Assembly (NCBI GenBank): GCA_905339215.1
Contig: CAJPFN010000037.1
Location: 25,454-89,453, forward strand
DNA length: 64,000 nt
Source of the DNA: Rhizobiaceae bacterium
GTDB lineage: Bacteria; Pseudomonadota; Alphaproteobacteria; Rhizobiales; Rhizobiaceae
Reading direction: 5' to 3'
Shown: positions 32,816 through 41,097 of the stretch, in pieces
How the letters are laid out: each line of letters begins with the position of its first letter
How positions within the stretch are numbered: position 1 is the first letter of the stretch
Program-made: the position numbers and the translations under genes
Notes under the pieces: model-generated
Databases searched by the model: none
What the model was told of the DNA's origin: nothing
The model's input: the letters and a program-made list of their open reading frames with translations, nothing else

Positions 32816-33193
32816 ATGACGCCCATGATCGAACGCCCCCTCGCAATCCTGCTCCGCCTGGAAGGCCTCGCCGCCTTCGCCGCGGGTCTCGCCGGCTACG
32901 TGCTCCTCGCCGACGGCTGGCTCCTCCTCGCCGTCCTGGCGCTGGCGCCCGACCTCGCCATGGCCGGCTATCTGTTCGGCCCGCGCGCCGGCGCCCTCGC
33001 CTACAACGCCGCCCACACCTATCTCGGCCCCGCGCTGCTTGCCGCGGCGGCGTGGTTCCTCGCGCCGGCGCTGCTGCCGGCGGCCTGCGTCTGGGTCGCC
33101 CATATCGGCATCGACCGGGCACTCGGCTACGGGCTGAAATCCTCGGCCGGCTTCGGCATCACCCATCTCGGCCGCATCGGCAAGGCCGCGTGA
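32816..33193 (+). CDS. DUF4260 membrane protein
   Basis: 125 aa with about three hydrophobic helices. Motifs typical of DUF4260: LLRLEGLAAFAAGLAGY, APDLAMAGYLFGPRAGALAY, HIGIDRALGYGLKSSAGF. Inner-membrane protein, function unknown. Normal family length. Confidence 0.87.
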   Translation: MTPMIERPLAILLRLEGLAAFAAGLAGYVLLADGWLLLAVLALAPDLAMAGYLFGPRAGALAYNAAHTYLGPALLAAAAWFLAPALLPAACVWVAHIGIDRALGYGLKSSAGFGITHLGRIGKAA

Positions 33194-33200
33194 GGCGGTC

Positions 33201-33974
33201 CTACCCGAACGCCACGTCGAGGAACATCATCAGGGCGAGTCCGATCACCAGCCCGAAGGTCGCCTGGCGCTCGTTGCCGTGACGGTGGGTGTCGGGGATG
33301 ATCTCGTGGCTGATCACGTAGATCATGGCGCCGGCGGCAAAGGTCAGCGCCCAGGGCATCGCCAGCGACGACAGGCTGACCGCCCAGGCGCCGAGGAGCC
33401 CGGCGACCGGCTCGACCAGCCCGGTCAGCGCGGCCACCGCGAAGGCGCGGCTCCGCGTATAGCCGATCGAGACCAGCGCCAGCGCCACGGCAAGCCCCTC
33501 CGGCGCGTTCTGCAGGCCGATGCCCACCGCCAGCGCGGTGCCGCCGGAAAGATCGCCGCCGCCCAGCCCGACGCCGACCGCCAGCCCCTCCGGCGCGTTG
33601 TGGATGGTGATCGCCAGTACGAAGAGCCAGATCCGCGCCAGCGTCTCGGCCTCCGGCCCCTGGCGGCCCTGGAAGAAGTGCTCGTGCGGGATTTTTTCGT
33701 TCATGACCGCCAGCGCCGCCGCCCCGGCCAGCACGCCGGCCACCGCCACCGCCGCCGCGGCGATCGCCGAACCGTGGATGGTCCGCGCCGCCTCGATGCC
33801 GGGCAGGATCAGCGACAGGAACGAGGCGGCGAGCATGACGCCTGCGGCGAAGCCGAGCAGCGTGTCGTTGGCGCGCTGCGCCACGCTGCGGCCGAACAGC
33901 ACCGGCAGCGCGCCGACGCCGGTCATCAGCCCGGCGAGCAGGCTGCCGAGAAAGCCGATCAGCACGGACGACAC
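33201..33974 (-). CDS. ZIP-family metal transporter
   Basis: 257 aa with eight hydrophobic segments. Family motifs: TM4 HNAPEGLAVGVGLGGG, TM5-like NAPEGLAVALALVS, and the His/Asp cluster in VISHEIIPDTHRHGNE. Expected inner-membrane uptake of Zn2+ or related divalent cations. Convergent with DUF4260, ending 7 nt from it. Single gene; the gap upstream holds a palindromic repeat. Confidence 0.9.
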   Translation of the reverse strand: MSSVLIGFLGSLLAGLMTGVGALPVLFGRSVAQRANDTLLGFAAGVMLAASFLSLILPGIEAARTIHGSAIAAAAVAVAGVLAGAAALAVMNEKIPHEHFFQGRQGPEAETLARIWLFVLAITIHNAPEGLAVGVGLGGGDLSGGTALAVGIGLQNAPEGLAVALALVSIGYTRSRAFAVAALTGLVEPVAGLLGAWAVSLSSLAMPWALTFAAGAMIYVISHEIIPDTHRHGNERQATFGLVIGLALMMFLDVAFG

Positions 33975-34029
33975 GTCTTTTCTCCCCCTCCGATTCGCCG
34001 CCGCGCCGCGCGCCTATGGCGTCGACCAC

Positions 34030-34161
34030 GCCCCCTCCACCGCCTTCGGCGGTCCCCCTCCCCCGCTTCGCAGGGGAGGATCCAAGGTCGCGGACGGCCG
34101 CAGCGTGAATCCTCCCCCGTTCACGGGGGAGGGGGACCATGCGAAGCATGGTGGAGGGGGC
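34030..34161. repeat. 132-bp mosaic palindromic repeat, copy 2
   Basis: Same length, same GCCCCCTCCACC...GGTGGAGGGGGC ends and same centre GCGGACGGCCGCAGCG as the copy at 16,597-16,728; hairpin loops differ. Lies in the 233-nt gap 33,975-34,207, which holds no gene. Confidence 0.8.
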
Positions 34162-34207
34162 GTACAATTCTCCACATGCGGTCCCCTCCCCACCAGGAAG
34201 GCCCCCC

Positions 34208-34564
34208 TCAGCCCTTCGTCTTCGCCGCGGCGAACTGGTCGAAGGCCTCGATGGCGTGGCCGGCATACATGGCCGACGGCCCGGCGCCCATGTAGATCGC
34301 CATGCCCAGCGTCTCCAGCACCTCCTCGCGCGTCGCGCCCTGATCGACGGCGGCCTTGGCGTGGAAGCCGATGCAGTCGTCGCAGCGGATGGCAACGCTG
34401 ATGCCCAGAGCGACCAGTTCCTTGGTCTTGGTATCGAGTGCCGAGGGCTTCAGCGCCGCCTGCGCGATCGCCGAAAAGCCCTTCATGACGTCGGGCGCCC
34501 CGCCCCTCAGCTCGCGCAGCGGCCCGCTGAGGCCGTGGATGAAGTCCTTCCAGTCGATGTGCAT
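34208..34564 (-). CDS. Carboxymuconolactone decarboxylase / AhpD-like protein
   Basis: 118 aa. Redox CxxC and histidine in RCDDCIGFHAKAAVDQGATR (Cys61, Cys64, His68), the AhpD-core signature. Helical fold TKELVALGISVAI and EEVLETLGMAIYMGAGPS. Probably a small alkylhydroperoxidase-type oxidoreductase rather than a lactone decarboxylase, but the substrate is unknown. Divergent from the PBP1A gene. Confidence 0.88.
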   Translation of the reverse strand: MHIDWKDFIHGLSGPLRELRGGAPDVMKGFSAIAQAALKPSALDTKTKELVALGISVAIRCDDCIGFHAKAAVDQGATREEVLETLGMAIYMGAGPSAMYAGHAIEAFDQFAAAKTKG

Positions 34565-34823
34565 TCTCGTCTCCGTCGCGTTCGTGCCGGCGATGGCGGA
34601 TTGCGCCCGTGCCCTTCCCTTTCCCTAGCCTCCCCGGCGGCCCGCGCCTTGATCGAACGCAAGCGCCCCCCTTAACCCTGCCGTTCAACATTCGCTGAAG
34701 TGTTGCTGTTCGATGCTTGTGGCGGGAGGCGGAATGGGCCAAGACAGGGCCCGGCGGCGGCGCCGCGAAAATGCCCTCATGCGTCTTCATAGGTACCGCC
34801 ATCCTAGGGCCGGGCAGCTTTTG

Positions 34824-36980
34824 ATGGACAACCCGTTCGAACCGCGCAAACCGCGTGCCCCGAAGGCGGGTCGCCTTCTGGCGCTCGACGCGTGGATCGA
34901 TTCGACCCTCTACGACGCCGGCTTCAAGGCCGGCGAGATGTGGGAGGCGATCACCATCTTCTTCCGCCGCTTCCGCGTCAGCGGCTGGCGGCGCTGGATC
35001 GTCGAGCTTTTCAGCGAGGCGGCGACGATGGGCGCCGGCGGCGCGGTCGTCATGCTGGCGCTGGCCATGCCCGCCTTCGAGGAGACGACGAGCGACTGGC
35101 GCAACCAGGGCGATTTCGCCGTCACCTTCCTCGACCGTTACGGCAACGAGATCGGCCAGCGCGGCATCATCCAGCGCGATTCGGTGCCCGTCGACGAGTT
35201 CCCCGAACATGTCGTCAAGGCGGTTCTGGCCACCGAAGACCGCCGCTTCTTCGAGCACTGGGGCATCGACTTCTTCGGCCTGGCGCGGGCCATGAGCGAG
35301 AACGTGCGCGCCAATTCGGTCGTTCAGGGCGGCTCGACGATCACCCAGCAGCTCGCCAAGAACCTCTTCCTCACCAACGAGCGGACCTTCGAGCGCAAGA
35401 TCAAGGAAGCCTTCCTCTCGGTGTGGCTGGAGATGAACCTCACCAAGAAGGAGATCCTCCAGCTCTATCTCGACCGCGCCTACATGGGCGGCGGCACGTT
35501 CGGCATCACGGCCGCGGCCGACTTCTATTTCGGCAAGCAGATCAAGGACCTGACGCTGGCCGAGGCGGCGATGCTGGCCGGCCTTTTCAAGGCGCCGGCG
35601 AAATATGCGCCGCACATCAACCTGCCGGCGGCGCGCGCCCGTGCCAACGAGGTGCTGACCAACATGGTCCAGGGCGGCTTCATGACCGAGGGCCAGGTGC
35701 TATCGGCGCGGCTGCACCCGGCCGGCATCGTCGACCGCGGCGACCGCAAGAGCCCCGACTACTTCCTCGACTGGGCCTTCGAGGAGGCCAAGCGGGTCGC
35801 GGCGAAATCCGGCATCCACACGATGGTGGCGCGCACCACGTTCGACGCCAACCTGCAGGCGGCCGCCGAGGAATCGCTCGAGTTCCACCTGCGCCAGTAC
35901 GGCAAGGAATACGGCGTCACCGAGGGCGCCATCGTGCTGATGGAGACCAACGGCGCCGTGCGCGCCATCGTCGGCGGCCGCGACTACGGCGCCAGCCAGT
36001 TCAACCGCGCCACGCGGGCGCTGCGCCAGGCCGGCTCCTCGTTCAAGCCCTATGTCTACGCCACCGCCATGGAGAACGGATTCACGCCCGATTCGGTCGT
36101 CTCCGACGGCCCGATCACCTGGAACGGCTGGACGCCGAAGAACTACGGGCGCGGCTATGCCGGGCGCGTCACGCTGACCACGGCCTTGGTCAAGTCGATC
36201 AACACCGTGCCGGTGCGGCTGGCCAAGGAGAAGCTCGGCATCGGGCCGATCGTCGAGAAGACCAAAGCGATGGGGGTCGAATCGCCGCTCAACGCCCACA
36301 AGACCATGGTGCTCGGCACGTCGGGCATGACCGTGATGGACCAGGCGACCGGCTATTCGGTGTTCGCCGACGGCGGCTATGCCGGCATGCGCCACGGCAT
36401 CACCCAGCTCGTCACCCATGGCGGCAACGTCGTCTGGGACCATTCGCGCGATGCGCCCCAGCCGGTGCGCGTGCTCACCGAGGAGGCGCTGGCGTCGATG
36501 AACTCGATCCTCGTCCAGGTGCCCGAGATCGGCACGGCGCGCCGCGCCGCGCTCCCCGGCATCCGCTCGGCGGGCAAGACGGGCACGACCCAGGCCTACC
36601 GCGACGCCTGGTATGTCGGCTTCACCGGCAACTACGTCGCCGCGGTGTGGATGGGCAACGACGACTTCACCTCGACCCGCAACATGACCGGCGGCTCCCT
36701 GCCCGCGATGACCTGGCAAAGGCTGATGGCCTATGCCCACCAGAACATCGAGCTGAAGCCGATTCCGGGCATCGAAAAGCCGTTCCTCGACGAGACGGCC
36801 GTCGCCAATGCCAAGGCGGATGGTGACACGAAGGCGGAGGAGGCCAGCGCGGCGGAGGCGGAGCGGCCGCCCGTCCTTTCCGCGGCGACCACCCGCGTGC
36901 TGCGCGAGATCGCAGAACTGTTCCGCAAGTCGCCGGTCCTCGACGCCCCGCCGGAGCCCGAGACGCTTTCGGCGCTATGA
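34824..36980 (+). CDS. Class A penicillin-binding protein (PBP1A-type)
   Basis: 718 aa from ATG 34824 (MDNPFEPRKPRAPK). An in-frame ATG at 34713 would add 37 basic residues. One anchor helix (MGAGGAVVMLALAMPAF). GT51 transglycosylase: ATEDRRFFEHWGIDFFG, GGSTITQQLAKNLFLTNERT, EILQLYLDRAYMG. Transpeptidase: SSFKPYVYAT (SxxK), KSINT (SxN), KTGTTQAYRDAW (KTG). Polymerises and cross-links peptidoglycan. Single gene. Confidence 0.92.
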   Translation: MDNPFEPRKPRAPKAGRLLALDAWIDSTLYDAGFKAGEMWEAITIFFRRFRVSGWRRWIVELFSEAATMGAGGAVVMLALAMPAFEETTSDWRNQGDFAVTFLDRYGNEIGQRGIIQRDSVPVDEFPEHVVKAVLATEDRRFFEHWGIDFFGLARAMSENVRANSVVQGGSTITQQLAKNLFLTNERTFERKIKEAFLSVWLEMNLTKKEILQLYLDRAYMGGGTFGITAAADFYFGKQIKDLTLAEAAMLAGLFKAPAKYAPHINLPAARARANEVLTNMVQGGFMTEGQVLSARLHPAGIVDRGDRKSPDYFLDWAFEEAKRVAAKSGIHTMVARTTFDANLQAAAEESLEFHLRQYGKEYGVTEGAIVLMETNGAVRAIVGGRDYGASQFNRATRALRQAGSSFKPYVYATAMENGFTPDSVVSDGPITWNGWTPKNYGRGYAGRVTLTTALVKSINTVPVRLAKEKLGIGPIVEKTKAMGVESPLNAHKTMVLGTSGMTVMDQATGYSVFADGGYAGMRHGITQLVTHGGNVVWDHSRDAPQPVRVLTEEALASMNSILVQVPEIGTARRAALPGIRSAGKTGTTQAYRDAWYVGFTGNYVAAVWMGNDDFTSTRNMTGGSLPAMTWQRLMAYAHQNIELKPIPGIEKPFLDETAVANAKADGDTKAEEASAAEAERPPVLSAATTRVLREIAELFRKSPVLDAPPEPETLSAL

Positions 36981-37064
36981 CGACCGCACCGATCCCTGGG
37001 GACCGCGCTTGCGCCGTCTCCTGATGCTGCGCTATCCCGAGCGGGAAACCGGCCGTCTCGCCAC

Positions 37065-37646
37065 ATGATCCTGCGCATCCTCCTCTTCCTGATCGTGATT
37101 GCGATCGCCGTCGGCGGCGGCACTGCCAGCGTCTGGTACGTGCTGCGCGCGCAGGACGGGATCGGGGCACTCACCGTCGGCGACTGGACGGCCTTTCCGT
37201 CCATCGGCACGCCCGCGGCCGATCCCTACGCCAGGGCCCGCATCGCCCGCGACGGGATCCTGCCACTCGGGCGAGCCGAGGGGCTCGCCTTCATTGCCGA
37301 GCGGGATTCCGCCGGCAACCGGCTTCGCCGCGACTGCGACTACCGGGTCGAGGGCGCGACGCCCACGGCGCGTTTCTGGACCCTCGTCGCCGCGGACCCA
37401 ACCCTTGCCGCGCTCGACCACGGCGGACGGCCTTCGGCCGTCCAGTCGCGCCAGATCCTGCGCAAGGCGGACAATTCCTTCGCCATTGCCGTTGGCCCCC
37501 GCCCGGCGCCCGGCAACTGGATCAGGATCGACGGCACGGGTTCGCTGGCGCTGGTGCTCACGCTCTACGATACGCCCGTGACCGGCGGCGCCGGACTGGG
37601 CGAATTCGAGCTCCCGCAGGTTCTGAGGACCGGCTGCGATGCTTAG
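37065..37646 (+). CDS. DUF1214 domain protein
   Basis: 193 aa. N-terminal membrane helix (ILLFLIVIAIAVGGGTASVW), then RDCDYRVEGATPTARFWTL, SRQILRKADNSFAIAVGPRP and LALVLTLYDTPV, the DUF1214 pattern. Overlaps the next gene (DUF1254) by 8 nt; in many bacteria the two domains are fused or adjacent, so they probably act together at the membrane. Function unknown. Confidence 0.87.
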   Translation: MILRILLFLIVIAIAVGGGTASVWYVLRAQDGIGALTVGDWTAFPSIGTPAADPYARARIARDGILPLGRAEGLAFIAERDSAGNRLRRDCDYRVEGATPTARFWTLVAADPTLAALDHGGRPSAVQSRQILRKADNSFAIAVGPRPAPGNWIRIDGTGSLALVLTLYDTPVTGGAGLGEFELPQVLRTGCDA

Positions 37647-38181
37647 GTTGCTCTACGCCGTACTGCTTGGCCTCGTCGGTGCCGGGATCGTGCACATCGC
37701 GGTTCTGCTTCTGCTGCCGGTCGTTTCGGACCGCGACGCCTGGTCGCGACTGTCCCAGGCCGGCGGCCTCTATGCCGTGCTGCCGCTCCATGGGGCCGAA
37801 GCGGACCGGCGCGTCCTGCGCTCTGCCGACCCGCTGTTCCAGGCCGTCGCCTGCCGGTTCGATCTCGCCGACGGGGTCACCCACATCCGCGGCGTCGGCC
37901 ACCTGCCCTACTGGTCGGTGTCCGTCTACGATCGCGGAGGCCAGAACGTCTATTCGTTCAACGATCGGTCCTCGACCGCCGGCACCCTCGATCTCGTCGT
38001 GCTGACGCCCGCCCAGATGATCGAGGTGCGCAAGGACCTGCCCCAGGCCTATGCGGAATCGGTGTTCGTCGAAGCGGAAATCGGCGAGGGAATCGTGGTG
38101 GTCCGGGGTTTCGTCCCGGATGCGAGCTGGGCACCGATCATCTCCAGTGAGCTCGGCGCGGCGGTCTGCACTGCCGAATAG
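37639..38181 (+). CDS. DUF1254 domain protein
   Basis: 180 aa. N-terminal helix (GLVGAGIVHIAVLLLLPVVS), then the DUF1254 core RGVGHLPYWSVSVYDRGGQN, VYSFNDRSS. Partner of the upstream DUF1214 gene with overlapping ends. Probably membrane-anchored with a periplasmic domain. Confidence 0.87.
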   Translation: MLRLLYAVLLGLVGAGIVHIAVLLLLPVVSDRDAWSRLSQAGGLYAVLPLHGAEADRRVLRSADPLFQAVACRFDLADGVTHIRGVGHLPYWSVSVYDRGGQNVYSFNDRSSTAGTLDLVVLTPAQMIEVRKDLPQAYAESVFVEAEIGEGIVVVRGFVPDASWAPIISSELGAAVCTAE

Positions 38182-38228
38182 GCAACCCGTCGCATGGCCG
38201 CGATGACGGCCGTCGCGAAGGGCGCCGG

Positions 38229-38420
38229 TCAGTGTTTCGACGGCCCCTTTTCCCCGGCAATCGCGGAAGACGGCTTTGCCGGCAGTGCGGCGTCGCCTGC
38301 CTTGGCCGGTCTCTCGTAGCGGACACCGGGAAAGATGATGATCGCCCCTGCCCCTTCCGCAGTGGATTTGGTGGATTTCCGCGCCGCGTTGCGCGGCACG
38401 AACGACAGTATCGCAGCCAT
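38229..38420 (-). CDS. Small conserved rhizobial protein
   Basis: 63 aa. The opening MAAILSFVPRNAARKS and the motif GAIIIFPGVRYER are recurrent in small proteins of Hyphomicrobiales. Function unknown. Convergent with the DUF1254 gene. Confidence 0.65.
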   Translation of the reverse strand: MAAILSFVPRNAARKSTKSTAEGAGAIIIFPGVRYERPAKAGDAALPAKPSSAIAGEKGPSKH

Positions 38421-38792
38421 GACTTCGCGCCCTCTCGGTCAAACCGGAGCACCAACGCAACGCCTCCGATGCGATTAGGACACCACAGGGTTAACAGCAC
38501 CTTAAGGCCTCGGCGCGGTCCTGCCCGCGATCCCGCCATGGCCCGCGGCGGCGGATGAAGGGCGCCTCGCGGACGGGCAAAGACCGTGCATGCCGCGAGA
38601 AGGGACCGCGCCGGGAAGCCAGGTCGCACGGCTCGATAGGGCGGCCACGGACCGCAGGCCTGTCGTCCGGCCGCCCATGATTAACAATCGGCTAACGGGT
38701 ATCGGATAAAGTCGAGATCGGGAGAGGGCGGAAGGCGGGATACGGCCGGCCTCCAGGCCTTTCCGAGCGTAGAGTAGCGTCGGGCGTATACC
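38421..38792. other. Gap without recognised gene
   Basis: 372 nt between divergent genes. Short open frames here lack plausible composition. Probably holds the promoters of the small protein (leftward) and the DUF2336 gene (rightward); no clear box was identified. Confidence 0.5.
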
Positions 38793-39830
38793 GTGCCATC
38801 CTCCGATTTCCGGCAGATCGCCGAACGATCACTGCCTGCCAGGACCGACCGCCTGTTCCGTGCGGCCGTTTCCGCCTATTGCGCCCTGCCGCGGCCGTCG
38901 CGGCGCGAAACCGTGCAGCTGGAAGACCTCGTCCTGCCGCTTTTCGATTCGGTCAGCGCGGAGTCGCGGCGCTACGTCGCCGCGGTCCTCTCCGAACTAC
39001 CCAGTCCGCCCGCGACGCTCGTGCGCCGGCTATGCGAGCAGCCCGTCGATGTCGCCGCGCCCCTCCTGATACGGTCCCCGGCACTGACCGACATCGATCT
39101 CCTGGCGGTCATCAGCCGCCACGGCCTTGCCCACGCGCGCGCCATCGAGCGCCGCAAGGACCTCAACCCGGCGATCGCCAATCTGATCCGGGTCCTCGAT
39201 CGCACGAAGCGCATGGAAGAAGCGCCGCCGCCCGAGCCTGCGGACGGCGAAGCCCACCAGGAAGAGCAGAGCCCCGCCATGGCCGATACCGACTTGCCGC
39301 AAACGCCGGCCGACTTGCCTGCCCGGACCAGGGCCGAGGATGTTCGCGACCGATTGCGCTCGATGATGCTGCCGGCCGGCGACCTGGCGCCGCTGAGTGC
39401 GCTTCCCGCAGAGGAGCGCATGCCTCGCTCCGGCGCCTATGACCGCTTGCGCGCCACCGCCCTGACCGGAAATGCCGCGTTCTTCCATACCGCGCTCGCC
39501 GATGCGCTCGGCATAGGTTTCCGCCAGGCGAAGGCGATCGCGAGTTCGTCCACCTATGCGGACCTGGCAATGGCTCTGCGCGCCCTCGGCATCGACACCG
39601 AAGGCGCGTTGCTGATCGTCCTTGCGGCCTATCCGTCGATGTTTGGCCACGCCGAAAGCGTGCGGCTGTTCGTCGACCGCTACGAGCTCTGTCACCGGGA
39701 AAAGGCCCGCGACCGGCTGCGCGGATGGCGGGCCGAGACCCTCGCCGATGCGATGGCCGGGGCGCCGGCGATCAAATCCGGCGCCAACGGCAACAAGCCG
39801 GACAGCGACAGTCGCCTCAGGGCTTCGTGA
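38793..39830 (+). CDS. DUF2336 domain protein
   Basis: 345 aa from GTG 38793. The helical-repeat DUF2336 pattern occupies the N-terminal half (RETVQLEDLVLPLFDSVSAE, PAPLLIRSPALTDIDLLAVI, SRHGLAHARAIERRKDLNPA). A second helical region follows a Pro/Glu-rich linker. Soluble; function unknown (alphaproteobacterial family). The 3' end overlaps the convergent DUF1491 gene by 14 nt. Confidence 0.8.
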   Translation: MPSSDFRQIAERSLPARTDRLFRAAVSAYCALPRPSRRETVQLEDLVLPLFDSVSAESRRYVAAVLSELPSPPATLVRRLCEQPVDVAAPLLIRSPALTDIDLLAVISRHGLAHARAIERRKDLNPAIANLIRVLDRTKRMEEAPPPEPADGEAHQEEQSPAMADTDLPQTPADLPARTRAEDVRDRLRSMMLPAGDLAPLSALPAEERMPRSGAYDRLRATALTGNAAFFHTALADALGIGFRQAKAIASSSTYADLAMALRALGIDTEGALLIVLAAYPSMFGHAESVRLFVDRYELCHREKARDRLRGWRAETLADAMAGAPAIKSGANGNKPDSDSRLRAS

Positions 39831-40164
39831 GCTCGACGAGGTCGGCGAGCGCCGTCGATCCGGGTTCCAGTTCGACGACCCAGATATCGCTGTCGAAACG
39901 CTGCTCCCGCGCCAGCCGCGCGTCGAGCGACGGCTCGTCGAGGCTCTCGCCCACCAGCGTGAACTGCCGGCCGCCCGGCGGGCCGGAACCGTAGGCGGTC
40001 TGCGCCGCCGGACCGTAGAGTGCGGCCTCGCCCATCCGGTTGCGCGTCACGATGAACACGGCGCCCGCCTCCGCGGCGCCGCGGCGCAACACGGCGGCGA
40101 AGCCTCCGTCGCCGAACACGCGCCGCATCAGGGCCGAGACGAAGATCTCCGTCGTAACTCGCAT
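39817..40164 (-). CDS. DUF1491 family protein
   Basis: 115 aa from ATG 40164. MRVTTEIFVSALMRRVFGDG then GFAAVLRRGAAEAGAVFIV and the end ESDIWVVELE-like pattern (DSDIWVVELEPG) match DUF1491. Function unknown, conserved in alphaproteobacteria. An in-frame upstream extension looks non-coding. Confidence 0.85.
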   Translation of the reverse strand: MRVTTEIFVSALMRRVFGDGGFAAVLRRGAAEAGAVFIVTRNRMGEAALYGPAAQTAYGSGPPGGRQFTLVGESLDEPSLDARLAREQRFDSDIWVVELEPGSTALADLVELTKP

Positions 40165-40266
40165 GGGCTCCGGCGTCGTCCTTGCGCGGTGGTGGTTGCG
40201 GGTCGGCCTGCCGTCTTCCCGAATGACAGCCGCTACGGTGCCGCGTCCGATTGGCAACCGGCGGCG

Positions 40267-41097
40267 TCAGTTCGTCAAGCCGGTCTCGCGCATCTTTGCA
40301 TAGAGCGCCTCGTCCGGCTCGCCCGTGACCGGCAGGCCGAACAGCGACTGGAACTCCTTGATCGCGGCCCTCGTCCGGGAGCCGACGACGCCGTCCAATT
40401 CGATGCCGTCGTTGCCGAAGGCTTTCAGGCCCGCCTGGATCCTGACGACACGCGGATCGGATTCGCGCGCCGTCCGTGCTGCGGCGGCGCCCGGAGCAGG
40501 CGGTTCACTCGGCAGGACGACCGGAACCGCCGCCCTTGGCGCCGCCTCGGCCCGCTCGCCGCGCGGCGCCGGCGCCGGACGCGGCGCGATCCCCGCGGTC
40601 GTGGTCCTCGCGCCGAGATGCTCGAGCAGCGCCGCGTCGATCTCACCTGTCTGATCGAGGCCGACCGTCTTCTGGTAGGCGACGACGGCCGAGCGGGTCG
40701 CCGGCCCTGTCAGTCCGTCGACGGCGCCCTTGTAGAAGCCCAGGTCGTGCAGGATGCTCTGCATGCGCTCGACGTCAGGGTCGGCGGTACGGGCCGCGAC
40801 AGGCTTTTCCGGCCGCTCGATGCGAATGGTCGTCTCGCCGGCCGGCGGCGCCGGGGCGCGATCGTAGCGCGGGCCGATCTCGACCCGGTCGCGGGTGGCG
40901 AAGAAGGCCCCCGCATGGAAATGCGGCTGGTACCACAAGGCGTTGGCGGAAACATAGCTGAGAGCCACGAGGAACGCGGTCATGCCGCCGACGAGGGCGG
41001 GATTGCGCACGATCGCGCCGCCGACCGCGGCTGCGCCGCGGCCGACGAAGCCGTCGGGCTCGTGGTGGAAATCACGCGATCTTGCGGAGCGTGGCAT
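40267..41097 (-). CDS. Membrane-anchored protein with two peptidoglycan-binding domains
   Basis: 276 aa from ATG 41097. One membrane helix (PALVGGMTAFLVALSYVSAN) about residue 40-60, then two PG_binding_1 domains: MQSILHDLGFYKGAVDGLTG PATRSAV and IQAGLKAFGNDGIELDGVVG SRTRAAI. They are separated by a Pro/Ala-rich linker. Anchors to the cell wall. Its start overlaps the end of the histidine kinase gene by 26 nt, so the two are co-transcribed. Confidence 0.85.
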   Translation of the reverse strand: MPRSARSRDFHHEPDGFVGRGAAAVGGAIVRNPALVGGMTAFLVALSYVSANALWYQPHFHAGAFFATRDRVEIGPRYDRAPAPPAGETTIRIERPEKPVAARTADPDVERMQSILHDLGFYKGAVDGLTGPATRSAVVAYQKTVGLDQTGEIDAALLEHLGARTTTAGIAPRPAPAPRGERAEAAPRAAVPVVLPSEPPAPGAAAARTARESDPRVVRIQAGLKAFGNDGIELDGVVGSRTRAAIKEFQSLFGLPVTGEPDEALYAKMRETGLTN

